Shown here piece by piece: positions 35,784 through 47,734 of a stretch of DNA of 64,000 nt. The DNA is taken from positions 65,067,244-65,131,243 of the forward strand of contig NC_054743.1 in assembly GCF_018143015.1 (NCBI RefSeq), written 5' to 3'. The position numbers and the translations under genes are program-made. A model generated the notes under the pieces. The model had not been told where the DNA came from. It did no database searches and saw only the letters and a program-made list of their open reading frames with translations. The stretch is from Lytechinus variegatus. Lineage: Eukaryota > Echinodermata > Echinoidea > Temnopleuroida > Toxopneustidae. Every line of letters begins with the position of its first letter. Within the stretch, counting starts at the first letter, position 1.

Positions 35784-36102
35784 AAATAGGCCTCTGCTCC
35801 TAGAAGAGATAACGTGAAAGATGAACTTCATCAAATGATGATGTGTCCTTGTGTAGAGCCACTTTATGGCTGTCAGATTTTGGCACCTTGTGCTTCACAA
35901 TTTGCACCCAGCTTTAATTGGCTGCTAGTGAAATGGTAGTATTGTGTAGGACTGCTTTGCAAAAAGGGGGAAGACTCTGTATCTCAGCCGATGCGTCAGA
36001 TTTGTAATTGCTGAAACAGCCAAAGTAAGACTGCTCTGGTGTGGGACAGGTATATGTACAGTTCAAAGAATTACCAAAAGATGCAATCTCTGATTAGTAT
36101 CA

Positions 36103-36108
36103 AATAAA
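36103..36108 (+). terminator. Candidate MRPS15 poly(A) signal
   Basis: AATAAA lies 320 bases after the stop codon. It is the first canonical signal downstream. Confidence 0.5.
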
Positions 36109-36799
36109 ATATAAAGGTGAATTAATTATTTTTATTTCTTTGTTTTGGGGAGATTTTACTGAAAACAATCCTTGTAATAGTATCATAACAGTCTGTTCTT
36201 AGTTGCTTGAACAAAAACTCAACCGTTGGTAGGGGGCCAATTGGCTGGAACCTAGAGTGGGGTCCTCCGAAAATCATTGGAAATAATTACCATTCACCAG
36301 TGAAATCTTTAAAAGACTGGAAATTGACAGATTTTTAGATAAAACCATTACCCTTTTTGTCATCTCTGCCACTGAGATTTTCAGTGTAATTACTTTGTTA
36401 TAGAATATCTGATGTAAAAACAAAACAAAAAGTACGGTAAAGAAAAACTGTAGTGTGAAGTTAGCCCCAAATTTTACAAAAGAAATAGATTAGTATAGTG
36501 ATAAAGTATGCATAAAATGATACAGTTTCAATACTATTAAACATATTCCTCTGATTGAGGTGTGAAACAAGAAGCTTTCTTATGTATTTGAATGATGAAT
36601 CCCTGCAATCATAATTGTCTGTACAGTTGATGATGAGTATGATATTTTGCATAATTATGGATTTATTAAAGAAAGAGAAATAGCATCCATATAAAGACAT
36701 TGACTGATATATAATTTCATCCCATGTAATCATTAGTTCACATTAGCTCAGGCCTCAGTGAGATTACTGAATAGCATATCAATCATTCTGTGCTTGAGA

Positions 36800-37720
36800 T
36801 ATAAAGATATGAGGATGTTTGAGAGAGAAGGAAGGGCGGATCAAACAAATGAGAGGGAGAAAGAGAGAAGGGGAATGGAGAGGTTGGAGGAGGGTAGAGG
36901 AGAGGGGGGGGGGGGGGATACCCTGGAAGGAAAGATAAAAGAGAAAAAAACAATGTAATCTGGGATAAAAGAAAACGAGGGAGATAAGTTCTCGAGAAAA
37001 TAATTAGATGAGAGAGAGAGAGGGGGGGGGGGGGGGAGGGTGTTGGAAAGGAGGAAAAAAGTGAAGTTTGTGGGTATCGGAGAGAATAAAATATTTAGAT
37101 CTTATAAGAGAAATGATAAGTGATGAAGGAGAACCGAAAGAGAAAGAAAGATAATGGGATGGTTGGTGAGAAAATGAAAGAAAATTAGATGAGGGGAATA
37201 AGACAGAGAGAGTGAGAAAGAGAGGGAGAGTGATGGAGAGGTTGGATGGAATGTAAAAGATGGATGAAGGAATGGAGAAAGTTGGGGACCCCCTCCCCGG
37301 GGGGGGGGGAGGGGGGTACTCACGAAATAAGGCATACAGGGATGCCCTCCAATGCCTTGGGCACAAATAAGAAATGACCTTACATTTTAGATGCTAACCT
37401 TTTTTTGCTTGTCAAATTTGCTAGGGGAAAGTGTGCCCCCCCCCCTTTTGGAAAATTCTGGCTCGCCCCTTTAATAAATCCCTAATAATGGGTACTTTTT
37501 TTATAGCCCAAATGACCCGTAAATATGGGTATGGGTTTGAACCTTTAGCCGCACCCCAGTCCAAATTATATCTAAGTACCCCTCCCGGGGGGGGGGGGGG
37601 GGACATGTGTTGAGGGAAAAAAAAAATCGGTAGAAGAGAGAAAAAGGGAGCGAGACGTAAATCGAAAATGAAGATGTACAACAGAGAAGGAAGGAAATGA
37701 CAAGATGGAGGAGAGAGTGA
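36800..37720. repeat. Purine-rich and G-tract-rich low-complexity region
   Basis: GAGA-type repeats with G runs of ten or more (36905-36917, 37023-37036, 37300-37310, 37590-37602). Near 37430 there is a C tract followed by ttttggaaaattctggctcgcc, related to the GGATCC-type family. Pro/Leu/Ser-rich minus-strand frames here are low-complexity artefacts. Confidence 0.7.
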
Positions 37721-38367
37721 ACAATAGGTTTAAAAAAAATCTGGTAAATATTCTGTGTGATGTGTCGTGACTTGCGTAATGGAAAATTTGATGAATTGAT
37801 ATTTTGGATCGTGGGCGGACAGAGATAAGAAAACGAAAGAGTAATGAAAGAGGTGCAAGTACATATAATTTGTCCTTTTGGCAAACTTATGTGATAAACA
37901 TCTCACCTCATTATCTATCTGCCTTTTTTCCACTCCCTCACTCTTATCTTTCTTCTCCTTTCTTCCTTTATCTGTATTATTGTCATCCCCTCTCACTCTC
38001 TGTAATTTCTCCCGATATCTCCCCCATCTGTCCATCCTTGCTCAACACCCCCCTTCTCTCGATTTGCCCATTAACCTTGATTCGTAAGATGGCATAAAAA
38101 CGAGCGTTGTTATGGTGAATGTAAATATGTTTTAATAAAAACAGATATTCAATCGTGTAAACATCATTAAGAACACAATTAGTATGCATCGTTCCCTTTT
38201 CAATGTTTTCAAAACAAAACAAAATATAGCCTTGCACTTGTTATTCCATTTTAGTTAAAAAAAAAAGAAAAGAAAAAAGTATAACGAGTACAAAACATCT
38301 ACAAAACACGATATTTTTTGTCACATAAACAAAGATAAAAATAAACCTTGGGGTTTATGTCAAGAGG

Positions 38368-38560
38368 TTGTTTTGAATAAAATAGAACTCCCCGAGTAAT
38401 TAATTTCGTAGAACCCATATCACAATGTATTATTATTATCGCTATTTGATGACAAGACGTGTAAATCTTGGAGTATGTCTGCTTAAAGTTGGCTTGAAAA
38501 TAACAAAACTGCCCGAGTAGTTCTTACGTAGAACGCTTATCATAATTATTTCTTTGTTAC
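38368..38560. repeat. Diverged ~120 bp tandem duplication
   Basis: ttgaataaaatagaactccccgagtaatt recurs as ttgaaaataacaaaactgcccgagtagtt, followed in both by cgtagaacnc(a/t)tatca. No coding signal is seen. Confidence 0.45.
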
Positions 38561-38708
38561 TAATGATATATGTTGTATAATGTTGATTATTATTACAAAA
38601 TAAAGACACCTTACTTATAATGTTTATCAAGATGATGGAGCTAAATATAAAACACATAAGGGAATTCATCTTGCGCATTACGCAACACCGTTTGCCACCG
38701 TCACAATA

Positions 38709-39982
38709 CAGTGCGTCCCACAAAAAGGAAACCCCTTTTCAGAGATTTCTCAATTATTAAAGGACAAGTCCACCCCAACAAAAACTTGATTTGAATAAAA
38801 AGAGAAAAATTCAACAAGCATAACACTGAAAATTTCATCAAAATCGGATGTAAAATAAGAAAGTTATGACATTTCAAAATTTCGCTTCATTTCACAAAAA
38901 ACAGTTATATGAACGAGCCAGCTACATCCAAATGAGAGAGTCGATGATGTCATTCACTCACTATTTCTTTTGTTTTTTATTGTTTGAAATATGAAATATT
39001 TTGATTTTCTCGTCATTGTCATGTGAAATGAAGTTTCATTCCTCCCTGAACACGTGGAATTCCATTATCTTAACATTTTGTGCTTCAGGCAAGGGGGTCC
39101 TAATCGTCAAATTCGTAAAAATTGAAATATTGTATAATTCAAACAATAAAAAACAAAAGAAATAGTGAGTGAGTGACATCATCAACTCTCTCATTTGGAT
39201 GTAACTGGCTCGTTCATATAACTATTTTGTTAAAAATAAGCGAAACTTTGAAATGTCATAACTTTCTTATTTTACATCCGATTTTGATGAAATTTTCAGC
39301 ATTGTGCTTGTCTGATTTTTCTCTATTGATTCAAATCAACATTTTTCTGAGGTGGACTTGAGCTTTAAAAATAAACGAAACTTTGAAATGTCATAACTTT
39401 CTTCTTTTACATCCAATTTTGATGAAATTTTCAGCATTGTGCTTGTCTGATTTTTCTCCATTGATTCAAATCAACATTTTCCTGAGGTGGACTTGACCTT
39501 TAAACATGTTTTTACAATAAATTTGATGGTTATGGTAAGAGTGGAATCTCATTTTTAATTTGAGACCAACAGCTTAGCAAATATTCCTCGCATAGCAGAT
39601 TACAACCAATAAATACTGAGCCACATCAGAGACGACTTGCGCAGATACTCACGTAAGAATCTGAATCAATCATTTCAGGGATCAGCAAGAGAAACGTAAC
39701 ATAGAGAATACAAAACAAAGTCAATCATCAAAATAAGCACGGCTGTCGTTTCACGAAGCTATCTTGTCCAATTTTTCTGCGCAAAAGGTTTTTTACATTA
39801 AAATTTCAAACTCGTCTTGCTCATTAAAGCATGAAGTGATCTTCACATATTAGGTATCAACATGTAGAGGAATAAATTATGAATTGTACGATGATGTAAG
39901 TTATAATGAAATATCATTATTAATTATACTTTGAAGATAAAAGATGTGGAAATCCCTGTATTTTTTTTTCTGGGACGCACTG
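38709..39982. mobile_element. Tc1/mariner-like element remnant, interrupted
   Basis: CAGTGCGTCCCACAAAAAGG at the left is mirrored by TTTTTTCTGGGACGCACTG at the right, and both ends abut TA (38707-38708 and 39983-39984), the mariner target duplication. A family 1 MITE occupies 38757-39503, leaving about 525 bp of the element's own sequence with no transposase frame. It is therefore a non-autonomous or gutted copy. Confidence 0.75.
38757..39503. mobile_element. TTAA MITE family 1, full copy with duplicated right end
   Basis: TTAAAGGACAAGTCCACCCC at the left and GAGGTGGACTTGACCTTTAA at the right are terminal inverted repeats ending in TTAA. The inverted match runs well inward (aaaatttcatcaaaatcggatg and its mirror). 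The last ~134 bp are present twice in tandem, the first copy ending near 39367. It is nested in the mariner-like element. A 62-codon frame (MTSSTLSFGCNW...) recurs in each copy and is only MITE sequence. Confidence 0.85.
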
Positions 39983-39984
39983 TA

Positions 39985-41910
39985 TAATGCTCCGTCACAC
40001 AGAGGGAAAGCGACTCCTGACAGACCCCAGTATTACGTAATTACAAATGAAGGACAATCAGTCGTTTTGTAGTAAGTTTCATCGGTGCGATTGGGGGCAT
40101 GTTGTTCTCTCCTTGAGGCCTTGTGTGTCTCCTATATGTAATTAAAATCCAAGTGGTTCGTTCACTGGAAATTCAGTTTATTTTCACCCAAGGCAATTTC
40201 GCAGACAAGGATTCTGACAATCGCATTTCCTAAACGTACTGATTGGAAAGCATTTACATTTTTTTTTAACAAAGAGGGCATTACACTTCCAAGCGCTTTT
40301 ATGCACTATTTTTTTTTTACTTGCCTTTTCGATATATCATTCTAAAGATGGTTATGTATCATTGATTAGACACTACTTAGTGGACGTGGGGGCTATATTA
40401 ACCCCTTAAAAGTAAAAAAAAAAAGAGAGAGAAGATAATGTACTAACACAGAAGAGGGGAAAGGGAAAAAATCATAAAGAAGGGAAGGAAATTGGTAATG
40501 AAATATGAATATTCAGGGATCTTTTTATATACATGTATGCGTGTAGAGATTTCAATGTTTAGGAACTTTAGGCTAATGATACTTATGGAAAAAAGTGTTT
40601 TAATGCAGCTTTGAATCTTTCGAAGTCTACTATATTGGTGCCGTTTTCTAAAAGACATTTTACAAAATAAAGAGAAATTAACAAATATGTTAACCTTGTC
40701 TGTTGAATGTCTAGGCTCACGTTGAATGTAAACTTGTTCAAGCTTGTCAAATGCACTTGATTCATAATTGCATCCCCTAATAATTTGCTCGTCAGAAGTG
40801 AATTCCCCCTTTACTATACCTGAGTACATTCTCTACATCTATCTCAAATACCATCTCTGTTTTATCTATGTTTAGTTTGCTTGTTCAGTTTTCTTTTTAA
40901 GAGTCGCATAACTCTTATAAATGGCCCTCTACCCCTTCGAGCATATGCCTTCCGAATCAGTCTGATCATGATGTAGGCTTATCTAAAATTACCATGGAAA
41001 CGGAATAATTTTAATGATAATATCCCCGTAATTACGGATCTAGGTAATACTTTGTACATCTATTTCTTATTCCACGCATATACATGTATTTTGAATATTT
41101 TCTTTGCACGAAATAAGAATGATAGATTAGAAAGAAGTAATCCTGGGTAAGGTGGGTAGTCTGGAAGGCTTTAATATGCCAAGTATAAATTCTTGTACGA
41201 ATGTCTCCAAAAGAAACAACAGATACGATCGCCATGATTTAAATTACAATTAAGTTATTTGTTACACACTGTTGGCCTCTTCCATCATCTATTTTATGTC
41301 AGGTAGCATAGTGATTGTTTTTAAGGAAAGGTCAAATTGCGTTCTTCCATGATCTTGTTCATGTCACCCAAAGTGTATATACAGAACTTGCCAGAGGGAG
41401 TGGCACACTTCTTAAAATAAAATTGTCAAGCAAGCAAAGAAAAAAAGTGGAGGGGTGCATGCTGGGGGGGGCTCGCTCGGCCCCATGGATCCGCGCCTGC
41501 TCCCTCCCCCTCCACCGCTGCGACCAAGGACCCGGTATATTAATTTTCACCGGGATCTAGGTTGTTTGCCTTATGATGACTCTCAGGTAATCTAATTGCA
41601 AATCAGTTCGATGAAGTTCTCAAGTATCGTCATCTGTCTAGATATCCCAGTATACATCGGGTAAGCTTTTCACCAGGGAACCTGTCAACAACTTTGCCAT
41701 CGTTTTGCATTATGATGGAGCTCATAAATAATTCTCATGCATTTCAAATTGGTTATTCGTAATTCCAACATAAATGATGCACGTCGAAATTTAGGTTACC
41801 CCTTTTTCTGCATGTGTTACCATGGTTACATGTGATTGCCAACAACATCAGCAGGGACTCTGGAGTAATATGAACAAATATGGACAAGTTGATGTGATGG
41901 CTTTCTAGTT
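39985..41910. other. Intergenic stretch without supported genes
   Basis: AT-rich. A 128-codon minus-strand frame at 40443-40829 has no recognisable motif. A GGATCC-type piece with a G tract lies at 41440-41510. Confidence 0.4.
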
Positions 41911-41929
41911 GGTAAAATTTGTCCTTTTT

Positions 41930-42160
41930 ATATGTTTATTATTATTATATATCATCTACATCCTCTTATCTATCTGTTTTTCCGAAGCATGATATTTCGA
42001 GATGGACAGCGCTGTACAAATGCCAATTCCTATCATCATCATCATTACTCTTAACCTTTCTATTTTTTGTTCAGAATAATCATTTTGAAATTGACAGCGC
42101 TGTGTAAATGCACATTTCTATTATTATCATCAGCATTATTGTTATTATTGTAGTATTTTT
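41930..42160 (+). mobile_element. Tandem LINE 3' tails with (ATC/ATT)n microsatellites
   Basis: Two copies of gacagcgctgt(a/g)(c/t)aaatgc, each followed by a short (ATC)n or (ATT)n run, resemble the 3' ends of L2/CR1-like LINEs, which end in short microsatellites. No coding part is attached. Confidence 0.45.
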
Positions 42161-42890
42161 TTTTCAAAACTAGATACACACAGCCCCCCCCAATTGTACC
42201 AAATATATAACAATAAACAAAGGAAAAAGTATATTGCAAAAGTGTTCTGCTATATGAAAATTTTCTTTTACATAAAAAAATCAAATGTACTTAAAATGAA
42301 TTTATAAACCTTCAAACTATTTACCCTATGTGTTGATTAAGGATGACATATGCACGCCTTTTTTTAAATTTAATAAAGCCAAATGCGGTGTAATACTACA
42401 GTGTAATGCTTAAAACTGCGACTGATTTCACCACACTCTAAAAAACACTGAGTAAAATTTTCCCAAAATAGGGTAGAAAGGGAACATGCATGTTTGCTGG
42501 GTATTTTTTTTTACCCCATATTGAGCAAAAGTGCATGTTTAAAGGGTAAATTTCAACGCAACATTGCATAAAATATACAAAATATTTGGTATCTTTTTAC
42601 CCAACCACTAAACTTTTTTTTTTAGACTGCAGAAGTCTCTTAAAGCGATATATAATAATACAGCATACCGGCAGCATTGTTGCCGTTTTATTATTTTTTT
42701 TCCTCAGTTTTGTGCAAATTCATGACCAGAATCATAAAATCTGCTCTATACCTCAGCTTTTGCAAATCGGAAAATGCATGTTCGCAGACTTGAGTCGTGT
42801 GAAGACGCATTAAGTATCATATAATAAAAACTACAATGAAATATAACTCGAATCCACATTGGATGTTGGACAACGCCTGCTTCTCTATGT

Positions 42891-43046
42891 CAGCGTTTCA
42901 TAAAGCTAGTTAAGAACGACTTTAAGAACGACTGGTGATCCTTTCTTGTGGTAAATGTTATACTGAACTAGTGCGTAAGAAGGGTTGACCAGTCCTTGTA
43001 AAAGCCGCTCTTAAGTTACGAACAGCTTTATGAAACGGCCCCCTGG
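42891..43046. mobile_element. 160-bp MITE, family 3, second copy
   Basis: GTTTCATAAAGCTAGTTAAG then AACGACTTTAAGAACGACTG then GTGATCCTTTCTTGTGGTAA matches the copy at 31683. The right end, CGAACAGCTTTATGAAACGG, mirrors the left. Confidence 0.75.
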
Positions 43047-43348
43047 CCCCGTATTTCAAAGAGTTTTCAATCACAACATCTTAAATACATTTTTGTTCAA
43101 AGTCTTTCCTAGATATGACTTATAATATAACATTCATCGTTGTATTGACAATTTAGTGTGGACCCCTTCGTCTTCAAACAAAGGACATTGTGCATATTTA
43201 AGGGTTATGACACGGATGAATTTCCTTAAGAGTTTATTTTGAACTCTTTTTAAGGCGGGACCCAAATAACTCATGATAGCTAACGTGTATTTGAAACAAT
43301 ATTATTGATTTGAACGAGCTATTTTCTAATTACCATGGCGTTCCGTTT

Positions 43349-43354
43349 TTTATT
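43349..43354 (-). terminator. Candidate poly(A) signal for the single-exon gene
   Basis: AATAAA on the minus strand, about 550 bases after the stop codon at 43900. Another lies at 43238-43233. Confidence 0.35.
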
Positions 43355-43549
43355 AATTCCACCAAGAACTCTAAAAATATATGATGATAATTTCGTTTCC
43401 ATGGTTACTAGCTGTCAACTGATTTCAAAAGGACTCCGTATGGACTATATCCCTTTCAAAGTGCCTGCAAATCAATTCCAAAGAACTCAAATCCAATGTT
43501 TCTTCGACTCAAACTTAACACCAAAATTATCATCATGATGATTAACAGT

Positions 43550-43700
43550 TAATCTTAGGGTGGGGAGGGGCACTGCCATTAAAAGGCGGACACCATACAC
43601 GTCCATGGATTTTGAAATAAGAACACCAAACAAGTAAACTAGCTTTATCTCATAGTACCCAGAATAAATAGCTTTCACATGCTTCCCCACCCTAAATATT
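43550..43700. repeat. Decayed half of a G-ended foldback element
   Basis: ggggaggggcactgccatta then aaaggcggacaccatacacgtcc resembles the left end of the whole element at 62071. It overlaps the likely 3' UTR of the minus-strand gene. Confidence 0.4.
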
Positions 43701-43899
43701 GTCTCAAACATCGTATTTTCATAATAGGGCGAAATAAATACACACTTTTCTTCCACGCACCGTGCTCACATATGGCTGTTGAAAGTTTGCCTATTGCGTC
43801 ACCTCGATCAGGAAAACAACATTTTCAAAATGTTTTCTAGAAGAATGTGGCGTCCACCTTGGAATGACGGCGCCTCCTCCCCTGGTTTCTGTATTATTA

Positions 43900-45261
43900 T
43901 CACAAGTTGTCAAAGTTCTGTTGGAATTTGGTCTTCGTCTTTTTCACCCGTGGTGCGCGTCTGTATTGGGACGTTGGGCGGGGTGATGAAGGCGGGATGG
44001 GGATCGGTAAGGGACTCAGAAGCCTTGGTGATGTCGATGGCGATGTGCCAAAGGCAGACGATGGCGACAACGACCTTGAAGATCCGGACGGCGAGTAGAC
44101 ACGGAGGTTTGGGTTTGATCTCGTTAACGGGCTCAGCTGGACGGGCCGGAGCGGGTGAGACGGAATGGTCTGGTATTCCGAGGCCTTGTTGATGGCGGGA
44201 TTGGAGGACGATGGTCGGAGGGGAAGTAGATTTGATTCCCAGTGAGGGAGCATGACCGCGCTACCAGGACGAAGCGAGCGATGGTTGGCAACATCGTAGG
44301 AGGAGAATGGCGAGGGAGCAGGCGGTAAGGTGTCCCCAGACATCACTGACGATGGCGATGTCGTCGGATCACCAGAAAGGTTTGGTGAACGGCTCGGAGA
44401 GACGTGGAGAGAACTCGGTTCTCTGTTGATGGACTTGACTGAAGAACTGCGTGGGGTCGTTTCAAAATGACTGAGATTCAACGGCGACAGCGTCTCCTGC
44501 TTCGATGATCGATTCGTCTTACTTGTCACGGTGGACGATCCGAGCGGGATTATTTCAGTCATATCCCCCTCACTGCCTGCATTAGACCAATTCGTCATCG
44601 ATGATTTTCCTTTCTTCTGGCGCTTGAACGACATCGAACATGAACTCCCGCATGGTGTTCCTGGGATTCTGTTCGAACAGATCTCGTAGCACGACCGCGA
44701 CAACGATGTGTCATTCGGCATATCTATCGAAGGAATTGCCGACAACGACCGTGAGCTCCCGGTTTCTATGACGGGTACACCCAATCTTGTACCCGATGAG
44801 GGTTCTTCTTCATCGGAAAGAGCCATACTTCTGAAATATCTCGATATGATGTAATTCTCATCGGAAGAATCCGAATCTGATTTGTATCGGTGTCCCTCGT
44901 TGTTATCAGAACCTGAGCTATTCTCACAACTCTCTGAATCTACGGGAGTCCTCTTCACCGTTCGCCCAAAGACGGGCATCCCGTCCCTTACATTCCGATC
45001 GACTGCAGAGACGTTGTCTGGAGCAGAACTGGTCACCTGGACAAGAGATCGCACTGGTTTAGGTGAAGGGCATTTCCTGGATTCACCCAGTGAATGTTGT
45101 CCAATCATGCCAATTGCACCTTTCTCTGCAACCACTTGTACGACGACTCTTTCCTCTGGCGTTTCCCTCTTAATCTCCTCTCGACTCGATTTCCGGTTCT
45201 TGAAGATTATATCATGAAGACTTATCCGTTGCTTCTTCAAATATTTGGCCATTTCCGACAT
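43900..45261 (-). CDS. Unrecognised Ser/Pro-rich nuclear-type protein, single exon
   Basis: A 453-residue product is predicted. The frame is open further upstream to 45309, but only by a GTG. The first ATG (45261) has G at -3, and a second ATG three codons on has an even stronger context (gaaATGG). A basic start (MSEMAKYLKKQRISLHDIIF then KNRKSSREE) is followed by acidic Ser-rich stretches (SDSDSSDE, LSDEEEPSS), a likely nuclear signal (FKRQKKGK), many SP/TP sites in the second half (SPSRSPNLSGDPTTSPSS and similar), and a basic C-terminus (YRRAPRVKKTKTKFQQNFDN). Most of it should be disordered. GC content and codon use are unlike the AT-rich flanks, and the promoter is unusually complete, so I take it as a real gene. 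I do not recognise a family. Abundant proline-directed sites and an E2F-like promoter element suggest, but do not show, cell-cycle regulation. An intronless origin by retroposition is possible. Confidence 0.65.
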   Translation of the reverse strand: MSEMAKYLKKQRISLHDIIFKNRKSSREEIKRETPEERVVVQVVAEKGAIGMIGQHSLGESRKCPSPKPVRSLVQVTSSAPDNVSAVDRNVRDGMPVFGRTVKRTPVDSESCENSSGSDNNEGHRYKSDSDSSDENYIISRYFRSMALSDEEEPSSGTRLGVPVIETGSSRSLSAIPSIDMPNDTSLSRSCYEICSNRIPGTPCGSSCSMSFKRQKKGKSSMTNWSNAGSEGDMTEIIPLGSSTVTSKTNRSSKQETLSPLNLSHFETTPRSSSVKSINREPSSLHVSPSRSPNLSGDPTTSPSSVMSGDTLPPAPSPFSSYDVANHRSLRPGSAVMLPHWESNLLPLRPSSSNPAINKASEYQTIPSHPLRPVQLSPLTRSNPNLRVYSPSGSSRSLSPSSAFGTSPSTSPRLLSPLPIPIPPSSPRPTSQYRRAPRVKKTKTKFQQNFDNL

Positions 45262-45495
45262 CTCTGGAAATTTTCTCCGCGGAGACGAGAAGGAATAATG
45301 ACAAACCACGGCTTAATCTTTTGTGAGAAACGCTAGAGGAGATATATGTTTTGATATCAGAGGCTTCCTGTCGACAACTTCACATCAGATGTAGATTTCG
45401 AGTGCGCCTAATTATCTTTCCTCTCTGATTACGCACATAAAACACAATAGCGAATGTATAGAGTCGGATTCCTCTTTACACTTCTCCCGTTTTTG

Positions 45496-45625
45496 TGGAA
45501 ATGTGCGAACTTTGGATTCGCGCGTCTTTTATAGGGATAAGAATCTGGCGGGAAACGTCTTGTGATTACGTCTGCTCGCTACGTGTGATCAACATCCATC
45601 GCCAGTTTACGTCACAATGGATTGG
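45496..45625 (-). promoter_or_regulatory. Compact promoter: CCAAT, CRE-like, E2F-like, TATA
   Basis: Reading along the minus strand towards the gene: CCAAT (45625-45621), GTGACGTA (45615-45608, CRE-like), TTTCCCGCC (45555-45547, E2F consensus) and TATAAAAG (45533-45526). A TATA box here predicts transcription starting near 45500 and a 5' UTR of about 240 bases to the ATG at 45261. Order and spacing are those of a textbook pol II promoter. Site use is inferred from sequence alone. Confidence 0.6.
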
Positions 45626-46039
45626 AATTAATTCTTTATTGTGACGGTTTTCCTTTGCGAATTTTCTTTCAACGTACTTTTTGCCCTCGTAGTTCTGAGT
45701 ACAGGTAGACAATCAAGGACTTGTTCTTATCCCTAGGGGTAGTTTAGGAGAAGAGACTGTAAAGAAAGAAAGAAAGAAAAAATCGTTCTGAATCATTGTT
45801 AAAAGAACGTATCTTCCTATTTATCAAAAAACAATGACCATGCCCAGAATATTTATTGTTTCGTATATTTGTTTACATAGTTTACATTATACGATTAGTT
45901 AGAGAACGCAACTGTTATTCTCCTTACACACGCAATAACGAAGATTAAATCTTCATGACTTTATATTAAGGAACATAATAAGCCTCTTTACTTTGTACTG
46001 TTATCAGTCATACATGCAAATCATGGGGGGGGCATTTTC

Positions 46040-46640
46040 ATCATCATCATCATTGTCATCATCATTATCATCATCATTAACATCACAATGACCATCATCA
46101 TCGTCATCATTATCATCATCATTAAAATCATGAACATAATTAAAGTTCTCAACATCTTATCCTCATCAAAGTCATTAACTTCATCATCATCATCATCATA
46201 ATTATAGGAGGCGCGATAGCTCAGTCGGTAGAGCAGGCGTTTCGGATTCTGGTGACCCGGGTTCGATTCCCACTTGGTGCGCTAGTGCCCTTTGTAAATG
46301 CATTGATCCTCATTACAAGGTCCCTCGGAGAGGACCTTAACCTATCGGTCTTCTGGTTGCTTGCTTAAAAGCATTCATGCTTCCTTAGCAATCAGGTAAA
46401 AAAAACACCACCATCACCACCATCAACATTACAATCATCATCGTCATTATCATCCTCATCAAAATCACCGTCATCATCATAATCATTGTCATAATCAACA
46501 TCATCATCATTAGCATCATCATCATCAACACTATCAACATCAATATCGTCATCATCCTGCTCGTCCTCCTCCTCATCAACAGCATCATCATCAAAATCAT
46601 CATCATATCATCGTCGTTATTATCAACAACAACATCAACA
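46040..46640. repeat. (CAT)n-type microsatellite split by a SINE
   Basis: Imperfect CAT/ATC/AAC triplets run at 46040-46200 and again at 46405-46640. The SINE at 46207-46406 separates the halves, as if inserted in the repeat. Confidence 0.8.
46207..46406 (+). mobile_element. tRNA-derived SINE
   Basis: The tRNA-like head has A box TAGCTCAGTCGG (46217-46228) and B box GGTTCGATTCC (46260-46270). Acceptor-like GCGC ends pair, but no sound anticodon stem forms, so it is not a working tRNA. The ~120-bp body (ctcggagaggaccttaacc, then cttgcttaaaagcattcatg, then ccttagcaatcaggta) ends in an A run. The body resembles SINEs that are frequent in sea urchin DNA, which is from memory and not checked. Confidence 0.75.
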
Positions 46641-46659
46641 TCGTCAAAAGTTTGATTTT

Positions 46660-47190
46660 TGACATTTAATCTTAAAGCATGTTTGTTATCTCTTTAGCAA
46701 CAACTGCAAAGTTGTTTAAAGAGCGTAAACAAATTTAAATGTCTGGTCAAAACCAGACGTTTTGGCCATAAAGCGTACACTGTACCATAGATATGGCTAG
46801 CCTTTCCATTAGTAGTCCTATTTCTTGATGAATTCTTTGTTAAGGCTCATACAGCTTTATATAGAAATGTATAAACAGCGTTTTTCTTACTGTGTGGTAA
46901 TTTTGCTTTTTCCATTACAAGAATCTTCATCCCAATTCGCATTATTAAACGAAAATTAAAGTTTTCCATAAGAATCACAGTAGGTTGTGAGAAGAATTGG
47001 TATTATTCAATAAACACATAATAATAATATATATTTTTGTTGAGATCATTGATTGAGATAAATAATTGCATACGTTTTCCACCAAAAAATTCAACCTCTC
47101 CCCTAATGAGATGAGTAATTTATAATGATAAATTTGAAAGAAATGAAATGGTTTATGAAGGAATTAACACATTCCCCGTCAGTTGAACAT
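46660..47190. other. AT-rich stretch, nothing recognised
   Basis: No gene, RNA or clear repeat boundary is visible. Confidence 0.4.
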
Positions 47191-47196
47191 AATTGT

Positions 47197-47419
47197 CACA
47201 CTGTAAAAACTGTGGTGTTAAAACTGACACCAATTGGTGTTAATAGAGGACCACACCCTGAGGTGTTAAAATAACACCCTAGAGATTGAAAATAACACCA
47301 AAGAGTGTAAATGTAACATAGGTGTTGTAATAACACCAATAGGTGTAAAACTAACACCACCAAAATAACTGGTGTGGTCCTCTATGTACACCGGTTAACA
47401 CCACAGTTTTTGCTGTGCA
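47197..47419. mobile_element. CACTGTAAAAA-ended MITE made of GGTGTTA motifs
   Basis: CACACTGTAAAAACTGTGGT then GTTAA at the left mirrors TTAACACCACAGTTTTTGCT then GTGCA at the right. The interior holds about a dozen ggtgtta or taacacc words in both orientations. A likely decayed relative lies at 1580-1790. No coding content. Confidence 0.65.
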
Positions 47420-47734
47420 ACATTTTTTTCCTTTTGATTTGTTTTACACCCCTCCCCCGTAGCAGGTCTGCTGCCCCACCCCCATGCCTAGAGCGAAAAA
47501 GGGAAAAAATATGTATATATCACAAAAAATCACGGACACGCTGACCCGATTACGATTTAACAACCACACTGCAGACAGGTGAATGAGAAAACCGTGGGTG
47601 TTAGTGAAAAGATATACGATAAATAATTATACAAAATGGATAAATCACCGTCTTATTGTCATGAGGGAGTGCGAGTGCCTTTTCCCCCTCCCCTTTATGT
47701 TTCTTCCATAATTCTGCAAAATGATTTTCTTTTT

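Noticed and set aside
39173-39361. 62-codon frame MTSSTLSFGCNW..., also at 49803 and 61024
   Set aside because: It recurs only because the TTAA MITE recurs; it overlaps the inverted-repeat arm.
45262-45309. 16-residue N-terminal extension of the single-exon protein
   Set aside because: It starts with GTG just after a stop; the first ATG is at 45261.
46207-46283. Possible tRNA gene
   Set aside because: A and B boxes are good, but the anticodon stem does not form and a SINE body with an A tail follows.
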